Translations under genes and position numbers: made by a program
Notes under the pieces: generated by a model
The model's database searches: none
What the model saw: the letters and a program-made list of their open reading frames with translations, nothing else
Told to the model about the DNA's origin: nothing
Shown here: one piece after another, positions 53,567 through 61,974 of the stretch
How the letters are laid out: every line of letters begins with the position of its first letter
How positions within the stretch are numbered: position 1 is the stretch's first letter
Source: Mycolicibacterium aromaticivorans JS19b1 = JCM 16368
Lineage (GTDB): Bacteria; Actinomycetota; Actinomycetes; Mycobacteriales; Mycobacteriaceae
Reading direction: 5' to 3'
Assembly: GCF_000559085.1 (NCBI RefSeq)
Contig: NZ_JALN02000001.1
Location: 3,472,001-3,536,000 of the forward strand
DNA: 64,000 nt

Positions 53567-53575
53567 GCAGGCCAG

Positions 53576-53604
53576 TGTAGCGAGGTGTGCTACATATGGC
53601 TACA
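53576..53604. promoter_or_regulatory. vapBC operator-like repeats
   Basis: TGTAGC (53576-53581) is inverted relative to GCTACA at 53589-53594, which is repeated directly at 53599-53604. The set covers the region just upstream of vapB where VapBC autorepression sites normally lie. It also sits between vapB and the rightward secreted-protein gene. Confidence 0.6.
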
Positions 53605-53702
53605 CATTGTCTCGGGATCCACCCGCGCCTGCCGCCCGCAAAAGCCGCGTTAGGTCGCCTGACCCCCTAGACAACGCCAGTTGTCACACGGGAGACTTGG
53701 TC

Positions 53703-54281
53703 ATGCACAAGGGGTTCACGCTCGCAGCGGCACTCATAGCGGCAGCGCTCACGACCCCAATTGCCAACGCCGACAACCCAACCCCGTCGCTGCCAGAGTT
53801 CGCTCCGCACGAATCCGACTGGCAGCCCAACACCGTCGTTTATCCGTACAACCTCTGGCAGAACCGCGTCACCCCCGAGCAGGTCACCGCCATGCGCGAC
53901 TCCTGTCAATGGTTCAACGCCCAGTACGAACCGCTGATGAGCCAAGTCTTCGGCTTCCAGCACTTCCTCGACAGCCAGCACGACAACTGGCAAGCGCCCG
54001 GCGTCCAACAAGCCGCAAACACCATCGAGGCCAACCTCGACCAGTCCGCGGCCTTCCTCGACCCCCGCGCGCACACTCTCTTCATCGTGAACTACCCCGA
54101 CCAGAGCGAGTATTCGCCTGTCTACAACGGGGATTCGATGTTCCACCTCTGGTATCAGCTCACCCAGATCAGCGACAACATGAAGCACCAGCTGCCGTCG
54201 GGTCAGCTGAACGCACACATTGCCACCGCCAACGTCTACGGCACCACCATCCGCGACTCGCAAGTGTGCGCCGGAGCCTGA
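53703..54281 (+). CDS. Secreted protein of unknown function
   Basis: 192 aa from ATG 53703 (GGGAG upstream). Signal peptide LAAALIAAALTTPIANA, then a mature domain rich in Trp, Tyr and Gln (YPYNLWQNRVTPEQVTAM, DSCQWFNAQYEPLM). Two cysteines (DSCQW and the C-terminal QVCAGA) may form one disulfide. A predominantly helical, extracytoplasmic protein is likely. I do not recognise the family. Confidence 0.8.
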   Translation: MHKGFTLAAALIAAALTTPIANADNPTPSLPEFAPHESDWQPNTVVYPYNLWQNRVTPEQVTAMRDSCQWFNAQYEPLMSQVFGFQHFLDSQHDNWQAPGVQQAANTIEANLDQSAAFLDPRAHTLFIVNYPDQSEYSPVYNGDSMFHLWYQLTQISDNMKHQLPSGQLNAHIATANVYGTTIRDSQVCAGA

Positions 54282-54307
54282 CGCCGGGCCGATAGCCTCA
54301 AGCGGTG

Positions 54308-55213
54308 ATGATCGGTGTCCTGGCCGCCCTGCTGGCGTGCGTCGGCTACGGGGTCTCCTCGGTCCTCCAGGCTTACGGGGCGCGCCGATCAGCAGCCGCA
54401 GCCGTCGACCGCGGCGCCACCGGACACGTCACCGCAACTGGTGCCCCGACCCTGCGCTCCACGCTGCACGCCGCTGTCACCGCAGCGTTCATCGTCGGAA
54501 TCGTCTTGGATGTCGTCGGCTTCGTCGGCAGCGCGGTCTCGGCGCGGCTGATCCCATTGTTCTTGTCCCAGACGATCATCAGTGCCAACCTGGTCGTCAC
54601 CGCGGTGCTCGGGATCGCCGTCCTCGGCATCGGATTACGCAGCCGCGACTGGATCGCCATCGTCGCGGTCATCGCCTCGCTGTTTGTCCTCGGTCTCGGC
54701 TCGGGTGAGAGAGGTGAGGTGGACCCCGACCGGCTCGTCCACTGGATCGTGCTGGCGGTTTCGGTGCTGATCCTGCTCGGCGGGATCGCACTGACCCGCA
54801 TCCTCGGGTCGCGCAGCGCGGTCATGGCCGGACTGATCGCCGGTGTGCTGTTCGGCATGCTCGCAATCGGTGTGCGCGTGCTCGATGGTGTTGAGCCGCT
54901 ACAGCCGGTCACCCTCGTCACCGACCCGGCGGCCTGGACCGTCGCCATCGCCGGCATCGGCGGCTTCTACCTGCACACCGTGGCGCTGCAACTCGGTTCG
55001 GTGAACGGGGCCACCGCGGCCCTCGTCGTCGGCGAGACGGTGGTGCCCGGCATCGTCGGCGTGGCGTTCCTCGGCGACAGCTCCCGGTCCGGACTCGGCT
55101 GGGTGGTGGCCCTCGGATTCGTCGGGGCCGTCGCCGGCGCCGTGGCCGTCGCGGTCTTCGGCGCGATCGGACATCAGGTTGAGACCGAAACCGAAGTCCC
55201 GCAACCCAACTAA
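54308..55213 (+). CDS. EamA/DMT-like integral membrane protein
   Basis: 301 aa from ATG 54308 (GTG 54305 one codon earlier is equally possible). About nine to ten TM segments; the N-terminal VLAALLACVGYGVSSVLQAYGARR and the C-terminal helix pairs fit the drug/metabolite transporter superfamily layout. The substrate is unknown. Its stop overlaps by four bases the stop of the convergent DUF385-type gene. Confidence 0.82.
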   Translation: MIGVLAALLACVGYGVSSVLQAYGARRSAAAAVDRGATGHVTATGAPTLRSTLHAAVTAAFIVGIVLDVVGFVGSAVSARLIPLFLSQTIISANLVVTAVLGIAVLGIGLRSRDWIAIVAVIASLFVLGLGSGERGEVDPDRLVHWIVLAVSVLILLGGIALTRILGSRSAVMAGLIAGVLFGMLAIGVRVLDGVEPLQPVTLVTDPAAWTVAIAGIGGFYLHTVALQLGSVNGATAALVVGETVVPGIVGVAFLGDSSRSGLGWVVALGFVGAVAGAVAVAVFGAIGHQVETETEVPQPN

Positions 55214-55689
55214 ACGGCAGTGAACCGGATCGCCGCCAGCTTGTTCACCTCGACCGCCTCGCGGAACTCCTCCACAGAAGGAATCCGGTCCTCGCGGAAC
55301 CGCAGCCCCATCATCCGCTGCGCCCGCTTCGGGCCATACGCAGAAGCGCACCGGTGAAACAGCGACACCGTCTGCTCACGATCCTCGATCAGCGCGCCCC
55401 GCATCGTCGTCTCGCGCCCGTCGTACAACACCGACGCGGGAGCACCGCCGCGAAAGTTCAGCTTCCACACACTCCCGATCAACGCGTACAGGTCGCCGTC
55501 GATTTGATGCGCAGAAACCGGCACCACGAACTCCCGACCCGTCTTGCGTCCCTTGAACGACAGCACCATGAACTGCCTACGCAGCCCGCCGGCCAGCGGG
55601 GTGCGCAACAGATACCGCATGAGCGGGTTGACGGCCCGCATGATCGCGTCCGGCGGAGGCGCCGGAGTGATCGCCGCTGACTTATCCAC
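55210..55689 (-). CDS. DUF385/Ddn-like nitroreductase-family protein
   Basis: 159 aa from GTG 55689; ATG 55641 would give 143 aa, nearer the usual family length. The split-barrel signature is LLRTPLAGGLRRQF, then KGRKTGREFVVPVSAHQIDGD and WKLNFRGGAPASVLYDGRE. That matches the deazaflavin (F420)-dependent oxidoreductases of mycobacteria, which include Ddn, the nitroimidazole-activating quinone reductase. F420 binding is inferred by family only. Confidence 0.8.
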   Translation of the reverse strand: MDKSAAITPAPPPDAIMRAVNPLMRYLLRTPLAGGLRRQFMVLSFKGRKTGREFVVPVSAHQIDGDLYALIGSVWKLNFRGGAPASVLYDGRETTMRGALIEDREQTVSLFHRCASAYGPKRAQRMMGLRFREDRIPSVEEFREAVEVNKLAAIRFTAV

Positions 55690-55789
55690 CGGACAACGGT
55701 ACGACCGCGGCCCGCATAACCGCAGGTCATTCGCTACACAGCCGACCGCAAGGTTGCGCCTCGCCGAACGAAGCGGCTTGTATGGGGTC

Positions 55790-56599
55790 ATGGATCGTCG
55801 CCAGATGCTCATGACCACCGGCCTTGGCCTGCTGGTCGCCGCCACCAAGATCCCGCAGGCCGGCGCCGCACCGACCACACCAGTCCCGCAGGCCCCGGCG
55901 CCGCAGAACTACATCTTCCACGACGAATTCGACGGCCCCGCCGGCTCCGCGCCCGACCCGTCCAAGTGGACCACCGCGCTGGCCCGTGAATCGATGGAAG
56001 ACCCCACCTTCTGGGAGCTGCCGCAGAACGTCGGCCAATACCGCGACGACCGCCGCAACGTCTACCTCGACGGCAACTCCAACCTGGTTTTCCACGCCGC
56101 CAAAGACGGCCCCACCTACTACAGCGGCAAGATCTTCGGGAAGTGGCAGGGCGGCATCGGCCACACCTGGGAAGCCCGAATGAAGTTGGACTGCCTGACC
56201 CCCGGCTGTTGGCCCGCCTTCTACCTGTCCAACGAGAGCCCCGTCAACGGCGGCGAAGTCGACGTCATGGAGTGGTATGGCAACGGCAAGTGGGCTCCCG
56301 GCACCGCCGTGCACGCCAAGCTCAACGGCGGCGAACACGTCAGCCAGACCATCTCCGTCGACAGCGCCTGGCACACCTGGCGCGTCGTGTGGGACGACGC
56401 CGGTATGAGCTTCTCCAAAGACGGCGCCGCGCCGTACTTCACCGTGCCGGCCCGTTCACTTCCGGACTGGCAGTTCAACGATCCCGGCTACACCCTGATG
56501 CCGGTGTTCGACCTCGCCGTCGCCGGCTCCGGCGGCGGTGACCCGACCGGTGGCAGTTACCCGGCCAACATGCTGATCGACTACATCCGCGTCTGGTAA
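55790..56599 (+). CDS. Secreted glycoside hydrolase family 16 (beta-glucanase-like)
   Basis: 269 aa. The N-terminus MDRRQMLMTTGLGLLVAATK has a twin-arginine-like pair at residues 3-4 and an AGA cleavage site near residue 26, so Tat export is possible. The GH16 jelly-roll core contains the catalytic GGEVDVMEWYG, with Glu156 as nucleophile, Asp158 and Glu161 as acid/base (ExDxxE). Such enzymes cleave beta-1,3 or mixed-linkage glucans or related polysaccharides outside the cell. It is convergent with the lipase gene, 24 bp apart. Confidence 0.93.
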   Translation: MDRRQMLMTTGLGLLVAATKIPQAGAAPTTPVPQAPAPQNYIFHDEFDGPAGSAPDPSKWTTALARESMEDPTFWELPQNVGQYRDDRRNVYLDGNSNLVFHAAKDGPTYYSGKIFGKWQGGIGHTWEARMKLDCLTPGCWPAFYLSNESPVNGGEVDVMEWYGNGKWAPGTAVHAKLNGGEHVSQTISVDSAWHTWRVVWDDAGMSFSKDGAAPYFTVPARSLPDWQFNDPGYTLMPVFDLAVAGSGGGDPTGGSYPANMLIDYIRVW

Positions 56600-56623
56600 T
56601 CCGGCGTCCGAGCCTTTCAAACG

Positions 56624-58210
56624 CTACGGCGCAATCAGCTGCCCGGCGTCCGAAGCGGCCTGCAGCAGTTGGGAAATGGTCAGCGCGCCGTAACCCGTCT
56701 CCACGGGACCCATCGGCAACCCAAGCCACGGCACCACCGTGGGATCCGGGTCCACGTCGAGGTTGTGAGCCTGCATGCCCGGCAGATGATGCTCGAAGAA
56801 ATTCCCCAGCGTGTCGACCGTGAAGATGAGATCGCCGATCGGACCGTAGCCATACAGCGCCGACGCATTGAACAGCGGCGCAACCGCTTTCGGGTCGCCG
56901 ATCATCACGATCGCGCCGTAGTGCGGCTTGCTTCCGCCAGCGGGCACATAGCTCGGCATGAACGGCTGCAGACCGGGGAGATCGGTAGCGAAGTACGCCG
57001 CGGGGTCACCATAGGTCTCGATGTTGACGAACCCGGAGTCGGCGCCGTTGCCGTCGACGACGGTATTGATACCGGGACTCTCGAAGCCGATGCCGTCCAG
57101 ACCCGTCTGCTGCGCAACGTATTCGGCTTCCCAGCCGCCCAGTGAGTGGCCGGTGACAAAGATGTCAGAGGCGCCGTAACCCTGCAGGGCAGCGTCGGCC
57201 TGTACCCGTTGCGCGAAGGTCACCGCGTCGGTGAACCCCTGCGGAGTGGTGTGGGTGTAGATGACTTGCAGGTCGGTGACGATCTGCGAGATGGCTATCA
57301 GTGGGTCGAACAACAGATTCGTCCCACCGGTCGTGCCCTGGTAGGCGATGATGATCTGATTCTGCGGCGTCACCCATACCTGAGCTCGCTCGCCCGACAG
57401 GACGTTCGTGGACGTGACCGGCACCCCGTTGACGGTGAACGGCCGTAACCCGCCCGGGACACCGCCCAGCACGTATTCCGCCGCGGCGGCATTCAGGAAT
57501 TGGGCGACCGTCGGCGTCAGCGCGGTCGTCGGGCCGGTGTAGATCAGGGTGGGCGGTATCGGCTGCGTGGTCGGGGTCGCGTCCAGCCCCACCGCATGCT
57601 CGATTCTGCGGAACACCGCGAAAATCAGGTTGTCGAACGGTGCGAGGTCGAGCGGGCTTTGCGGGCCGCCGACCGCGGCAGTGAGATCGAGCGACTGCAG
57701 CACGGTGTTGACGATGTGGCCGGGCAGTGCGATCAGCTTGGCGATCGGGGACAGCGGCGCCGGGGGAGTCGGGGTCGTCGGCGCGGGGGTCGTCACGACG
57801 AGCGCAGCGCTCGCTGAGGTCTTTCTCGCCGTGGTCGCCACGGCACGGGAGGACGTGGCCGACGCTTCCGTACCCGGTGTGGGCGCGCTGATCGGAACGG
57901 TGACCGCGGCGGCACTCGCTGACCTCGTCGAGTTGCGCTGCGAAGCAGTCGAATCCGGCTGGATCGCCGAGCGCCGGCTCGTCGCCAGGCCGCTGCCACG
58001 ATGACTGTCGCGGCCGTCAGCCGCCGCTTTGGGGTCGCTTGCGTGTGACTGACTCGACGACGACCCAGCGTGGCCGGTATCGGCCCAGGCCGCAGCTTGC
58101 CCGCCGACGGTTCCGATGCCCAACCCGATGCCCACCGCAAGCGTGGCCAGGCCGCACCGGCACGCCGTCCGCTTCCGCTGGCTGGCGCGGCGCTGCGTCT
58201 GTCCCGTCAT
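56624..58210 (-). CDS. Secreted lipase/esterase (alpha/beta hydrolase, GHSLGG)
   Basis: 528 aa. Signal peptide (CGLATLAVGIGLGIGTVGGQAAAWA), a ~100-residue Ser/Ala/Thr/Pro linker like those of other exported proteins in this window, then a lipase-class-3-like alpha/beta hydrolase (~190-525). The nucleophile elbow is FVTGHSLGGWEAEY (Ser356). Asp402 (ETYGDPAAYF) and a His in NFFEHHLPGMQAH are candidates for the other triad members. It probably hydrolyses lipids or polyesters outside the cell. Confidence 0.87.
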   Translation of the reverse strand: MTGQTQRRASQRKRTACRCGLATLAVGIGLGIGTVGGQAAAWADTGHAGSSSSQSHASDPKAAADGRDSHRGSGLATSRRSAIQPDSTASQRNSTRSASAAAVTVPISAPTPGTEASATSSRAVATTARKTSASAALVVTTPAPTTPTPPAPLSPIAKLIALPGHIVNTVLQSLDLTAAVGGPQSPLDLAPFDNLIFAVFRRIEHAVGLDATPTTQPIPPTLIYTGPTTALTPTVAQFLNAAAAEYVLGGVPGGLRPFTVNGVPVTSTNVLSGERAQVWVTPQNQIIIAYQGTTGGTNLLFDPLIAISQIVTDLQVIYTHTTPQGFTDAVTFAQRVQADAALQGYGASDIFVTGHSLGGWEAEYVAQQTGLDGIGFESPGINTVVDGNGADSGFVNIETYGDPAAYFATDLPGLQPFMPSYVPAGGSKPHYGAIVMIGDPKAVAPLFNASALYGYGPIGDLIFTVDTLGNFFEHHLPGMQAHNLDVDPDPTVVPWLGLPMGPVETGYGALTISQLLQAASDAGQLIAP

Positions 58211-58366
58211 CGATCCCCAAATTCCGTCACGGTGTCTCTACGTTGCTGACGACGATATGACAACGTGGGATGTCGGTCTCGGTTTTCGCTGTCGAGCGTG
58301 GGGGCTGTCGTTGACGAAATGGCCGTCGACCACCGATATCTCACACGCTCGGCGCGCAACCCACCG

Positions 58367-59587
58367 TCAGCGACGCCGCACCGGCCGACCCAGCAGCGTG
58401 ACCTCCATCAAGCGCCGGATCGTCGCCACCGACTCAGGCCCGGATTCCCGGGCGAACAACCGCCGGAAGTCCACCGTCAGCGCAAACGCCGCGCCCACCG
58501 CATACCGGGCGGCACCGATTTTCATCTCCGGCCGCGCCGCCGTCACCAGCCGCGCCCAGGCGTCCATCGTCGAATGCTCGATGGTCTCCAACACCCGCAG
58601 ATCCGGCTCCGGAACGTTTTGCCGCTCTGTGTAATACACGTACGGCAGGTCCGGCCACTCCATCACCCGGCCGAGGTACTCGTCGACCAAGTCATCGAGC
58701 GTCGCCTCCGGATCGGAGTTGCGCGACAACGCATCCGCGGTATCACTGGAATGCCGATCGGCTGCCCGCCGATACGCCAGCGCCAAGATGTCCGCCTTGC
58801 CCGGGAATGACCGGTACAACCCCGACGCCTGGATGCCGATTGCCGACGCGATGTCCTCCATGCTCGTGTTGCGGTACCCGTTCTCGTAGAACAACCGGAC
58901 CGACTCGAAGAGCACGTGCTCGTACATCCCGGCCTCGGCGCCGACAACCAGAGGCGTGAGCCGCGGTGCGCCTCCGCGCCTCGCGGAAGGCAGCTCGGCA
59001 GCCAGGACGTCAGCCGTCATCGTGCACAGCAAAGTCCGGATATCGCCTGCTGCAAGCGGATTGGAATGATCGGTGATGCTGCCGATGATGGTGAGCGCGG
59101 CCGCTGACAGCGTCCACGCCTGGCTCGGCTTCAATCTGGGCCGCAGCGTCAGCAGCGGCCGATGCATGCGCTCGTTCACCACTTTGAGTTGGTGGACCAA
59201 GACCGCGCGGTCAGCCTCTTTCAGGTAGCGCGCTTCCCAGCGATACAGCCCACCCGCCGCCCGGTTGGCGATGGTGGCGTCGACCAATGCAGAGGTCAAC
59301 GCCTGCAAGGTCATTGCCGGATCGCCGTCCGTTTCGTCGGCGAACGCGGTGGTGTCGACCAGCATTTGGCTCAGTCCCAGCACCGCGTCGCGGAACAGGT
59401 CGTACTTGCTGGGGGAGTGGCGATACAACGCGGCGGGCGTGATGCCGACCCGCGCGGCGATGTCCTCCATGCTGACCGCGTGATAGCCCTGCGAACCGAA
59501 GGCGTCGGTCGACGCGCGCGCTATCTGCGCTTTACGGTCCTTGGGCCGCCGCCGTACAGCGGGTTCGCCATCTGACACGGACTCCAC
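58367..59587 (-). CDS. Tandem TetR-family regulator (two fused TetR domains)
   Basis: 406 aa, GTG start. Two complete TetR units are fused: one HTH at ~20-65 (AQIARASTDAF, SMEDIAARVGITPAALYRHS) and another at ~220-265 (SVRLFYENGYRNTSMEDIA, GIQASGLYRSFPGK), each followed by a helical ligand domain. This makes a pseudo-dimer in one chain. It is divergent from the DUF2236 gene, whose promoter carries repeated AGACAAG elements, and probably represses it. Confidence 0.92.
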   Translation of the reverse strand: MESVSDGEPAVRRRPKDRKAQIARASTDAFGSQGYHAVSMEDIAARVGITPAALYRHSPSKYDLFRDAVLGLSQMLVDTTAFADETDGDPAMTLQALTSALVDATIANRAAGGLYRWEARYLKEADRAVLVHQLKVVNERMHRPLLTLRPRLKPSQAWTLSAAALTIIGSITDHSNPLAAGDIRTLLCTMTADVLAAELPSARRGGAPRLTPLVVGAEAGMYEHVLFESVRLFYENGYRNTSMEDIASAIGIQASGLYRSFPGKADILALAYRRAADRHSSDTADALSRNSDPEATLDDLVDEYLGRVMEWPDLPYVYYTERQNVPEPDLRVLETIEHSTMDAWARLVTAARPEMKIGAARYAVGAAFALTVDFRRLFARESGPESVATIRRLMEVTLLGRPVRRR

Positions 59588-59627
59588 GCTAGTCGCTCCT
59601 CGAGTGCATCACCGCAAATTGATTCGA

Positions 59628-59700
59628 AGACAAGAACGAGTATTCACTTCTGCTTGTCTGCCGTCTCGCCTGTGTGAGACGCTTCATAGAGCTAGACAAG
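59628..59700. promoter_or_regulatory. Repeat elements between tandem TetR and DUF2236 genes
   Basis: AGACAAG occurs at 59628-59634 and 59694-59700, and inverted (CTTGTCT) at 59653-59659. A separate dyad GTCTC-N8-GAGAC lies at 59663-59680. These fit operator sites for the divergent double-TetR protein. GGGGAG at 59700-59705 is the ribosome site of the rightward gene. Confidence 0.5.
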
Positions 59701-59713
59701 GGGAGATGTCTAC

Positions 59714-60592
59714 ATGCCAACGTCATCGCTGACCACCGCTGAGACCCGCATCAGGATTCACAAGAGAACCGCACGCTGGAGTGACGAACCCGTCACCGCC
59801 GCCGACGCCCTGGACTTCTGGTCCTTCGCCGCAGGCGCTGCCAACGTCATCATGCAGCTGTCGCTGCCCGGCGTCGGCTACGGCGTGGTCGAATCCAGAG
59901 TCGACTCCGGGAACCTGCTCATCCACCCGTGGAAGCGGGCCCGCACCACCTTCACCTACATCGCCGTCGCAATCATCGGCAGCGACGAGGACAAGCTGCT
60001 GTACCGCGAGGCCGTCAACTCCGCGCACCGCCACGTCCAGTCCACCGACCAAAGCCCGGTGCGCTACAACGCCTTTGACCGCGACCTGCAGATGTGGGTA
60101 GCCGCCTGCCTGTTCGTCGGGCTCGAAGACACCTACCAGCTGTTGCGCGGCGAGATGACCGCCGATCAAGCCGAGGGTTTCTACCGCTCCGCCTGGACGC
60201 TGGGCACCACCCTGCAGGTCAGCGAGGACCAGTGGCCGCCCACCCGCGCTGCCTTCGACGACTACTGGAACACCGCCTGCCAGCGAGTCCAGTTCGACGA
60301 CACCGTGCGCGCCTACCTGTTCGACCTGATCGACCTCGAGATGATCAACCCGTTGCTGCGCATACCCTTTCGTGGTCTGCTCAAATTCCTCACCGCCGGA
60401 TTCCTGGCGCCGGTATTCCGCGACGCACTCGGCCTTGCGTGGAGCGCGCGAAAGCAACGCCGCTTCGAACTGCTGTTTCGCTTCGTCGCCCTGGTGAACC
60501 GCTTCCTGCCCTCGTTCCTCCGTCAGCCTGGCCCGCACCTGCTGCTGGCCGACCTGCGCCGGCGCGCCCGCCACGACAAGCGACTGGTCTAG
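59714..60592 (+). CDS. DUF2236 (MpaB/rubber-oxygenase-like) protein
   Basis: 292 aa. Pattern of the DUF2236/oxygenase MpaB family: GVGYGVVES near the N-terminus, IGSDEDKLLYREAVNSAHRH, then DRDLQMWVAACLFVG, and a helical C-terminal half with hydrophobic stretches (LLRIPFRGLLKFLTAGF). Relatives include latex-clearing protein (a haem oxygenase) and the fungal MpaB. The conserved histidine in SAHRHV is a candidate haem ligand. It is probably induced through the divergent tandem TetR. The substrate is unknown. Confidence 0.88.
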   Translation: MPTSSLTTAETRIRIHKRTARWSDEPVTAADALDFWSFAAGAANVIMQLSLPGVGYGVVESRVDSGNLLIHPWKRARTTFTYIAVAIIGSDEDKLLYREAVNSAHRHVQSTDQSPVRYNAFDRDLQMWVAACLFVGLEDTYQLLRGEMTADQAEGFYRSAWTLGTTLQVSEDQWPPTRAAFDDYWNTACQRVQFDDTVRAYLFDLIDLEMINPLLRIPFRGLLKFLTAGFLAPVFRDALGLAWSARKQRRFELLFRFVALVNRFLPSFLRQPGPHLLLADLRRRARHDKRLV

Positions 60593-60597
60593 CGGCA

Positions 60598-61377
60598 TCA
60601 CGTTCCGCCGAACTCTGGTCGCAGTACCGAACCCAACGCCGATAGCGGAATGTCCGCCTGCACAGTGCCGCCATCCATCGACCACTGCATGACGCCCGGG
60701 GTGTAGTTGATCGGCGAGTCATGGGCGACCGGATAGTCCGGCATGTACAGGATCAGCTCGTCGCCGGACAACGCCCACGCCTTGTACCCACCGGAATACA
60801 CCGTGTCCGGTCCCCACCGCTCGGCCACGAACGGGTAGCTGCCCGCCTCGTGCGGGGGCGGCGCCTGATCCAACGCATCCTGAATGAAGGGCGCGCCCAG
60901 CGTCGCGATCGCCCCGAAATCGACGCCGGGCTTCAGCACATCGGCCAGCCCGACCCGAACGCCGCGGGCCATGTCGAAGGTGAACGTCCGAAACGCGTTG
61001 TTGGGCTTGGGCCCGTCGGCGTGATAGTCCTCGTGGAACACCACGCTGAGCACGTCGCCGCGCTGCAGGATCTGGAAGTTCTCCTCGCCGAAGCTGTCCG
61101 CCACCATGTGCACGCCGACGGTGCGCCAGTTGGTGACCAACTGGGTCAGGTAGTCCCGAATGGTCGGACCGGTGACGGGATTGTCGACCAGGTCGCCGGG
61201 CACTGCGACCTTGATGTCGCGGACAGCCTTACGTTCCGACAGCACCGAGGTGTGGCAGTAGGCGCCGTCCCACTCGGCGCCGAGGCTCGAGCAGAAGTCC
61301 GGCGCCGACGCGCCGGCCACCGGCGCGACGGCCAGTGCCGCCACGACGAGAAGCACAGGAACCACACGAATGCGCAT
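60598..61377 (-). CDS. Secreted DUF3298/RsiV-like domain protein
   Basis: 259 aa. Signal peptide VVPVLLVVAALAVAPVAGASA, an N-terminal Cys pair (DFCSSLG, AYCHTS), then a domain with VVFHEDYHADGPKPNN and FTFDMARGVRVGLADVLKPG, typical of DUF3298 (RsiV C-terminal) proteins related to mycobacterial MPT64-like secreted antigens. The function is unclear. It is the last gene of the leftward mce operon segment, 5 bp after the Mce-associated gene. Confidence 0.85.
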   Translation of the reverse strand: MRIRVVPVLLVVAALAVAPVAGASAPDFCSSLGAEWDGAYCHTSVLSERKAVRDIKVAVPGDLVDNPVTGPTIRDYLTQLVTNWRTVGVHMVADSFGEENFQILQRGDVLSVVFHEDYHADGPKPNNAFRTFTFDMARGVRVGLADVLKPGVDFGAIATLGAPFIQDALDQAPPPHEAGSYPFVAERWGPDTVYSGGYKAWALSGDELILYMPDYPVAHDSPINYTPGVMQWSMDGGTVQADIPLSALGSVLRPEFGGT

Positions 61378-61382
61378 GCTGG

Positions 61383-61964
61383 TCAGGGCAGTTGGACTTT
61401 GCTGGCCCGCCAGACGCCATCGACTTTCTCCAGCGTCATCTTGACCCGGCTGCGGTCGATCCGCGGATCCGGTGCCGCCTTGTTGGCCACCGTCTGGTCG
61501 ATGAACATCAGCACCACGACTTTGTCCGGGGTGGCCGACTGCACGGCCGACTCGATCACCACACCGTGCGCGGTGGCCTTATTGTCCAAAAGCAGTTGGC
61601 GCAACTGCGCGCTGGACTGCGAATACATGTCCTTGAATTCGCCGGTGGCACCGTTGAGTACCTCGGCGAAGTTCTGGTCGACGTTGTTGGAGTCGATGCT
61701 CGTCAGCACCTGCGCGTAACGCACCGCGGCCGCCTGGCCCTCCCGCGCCGCCACTTCGACGCGATGCTCCTGCCATGCCTGCCAGCCCAGGAAGCCCGAA
61801 CCGCCGAGCAGCGCAACGATCATCGCGCCCAACAGCACTCGCCGAACCAGGGGCCACCGGCGCCGCGTGACCGGCTCCTCGACAGCCTCGGTCTCGACGT
61901 CCGACTCCACGTCGGACTCCACGTCGGATTCGGTATCGGGTTCGGCTTCACTGGTGACGGTCAT
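61383..61964 (-). CDS. Mce-associated membrane protein
   Basis: 193 aa from ATG 61964 (GAGGAG upstream). An acidic N-terminal tail has three near-identical SDVE units, then one TM segment (VLLGAMIVALLGGSGFLGW, ~residues 42-62) and an extracytoplasmic domain (NNVDQNFAEVLNGATGEFKDMYSQ, VVIESAVQSATPDKVVVLMF, VDGVWRASKV). These are the marks of Mce-associated (Mas) proteins, which stabilise Mce lipid importers. It follows mceF by 10 bp. Confidence 0.92.
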   Translation of the reverse strand: MTVTSEAEPDTESDVESDVESDVETEAVEEPVTRRRWPLVRRVLLGAMIVALLGGSGFLGWQAWQEHRVEVAAREGQAAAVRYAQVLTSIDSNNVDQNFAEVLNGATGEFKDMYSQSSAQLRQLLLDNKATAHGVVIESAVQSATPDKVVVLMFIDQTVANKAAPDPRIDRSRVKMTLEKVDGVWRASKVQLP

Positions 61965-61974
61965 GGCAATCTCC

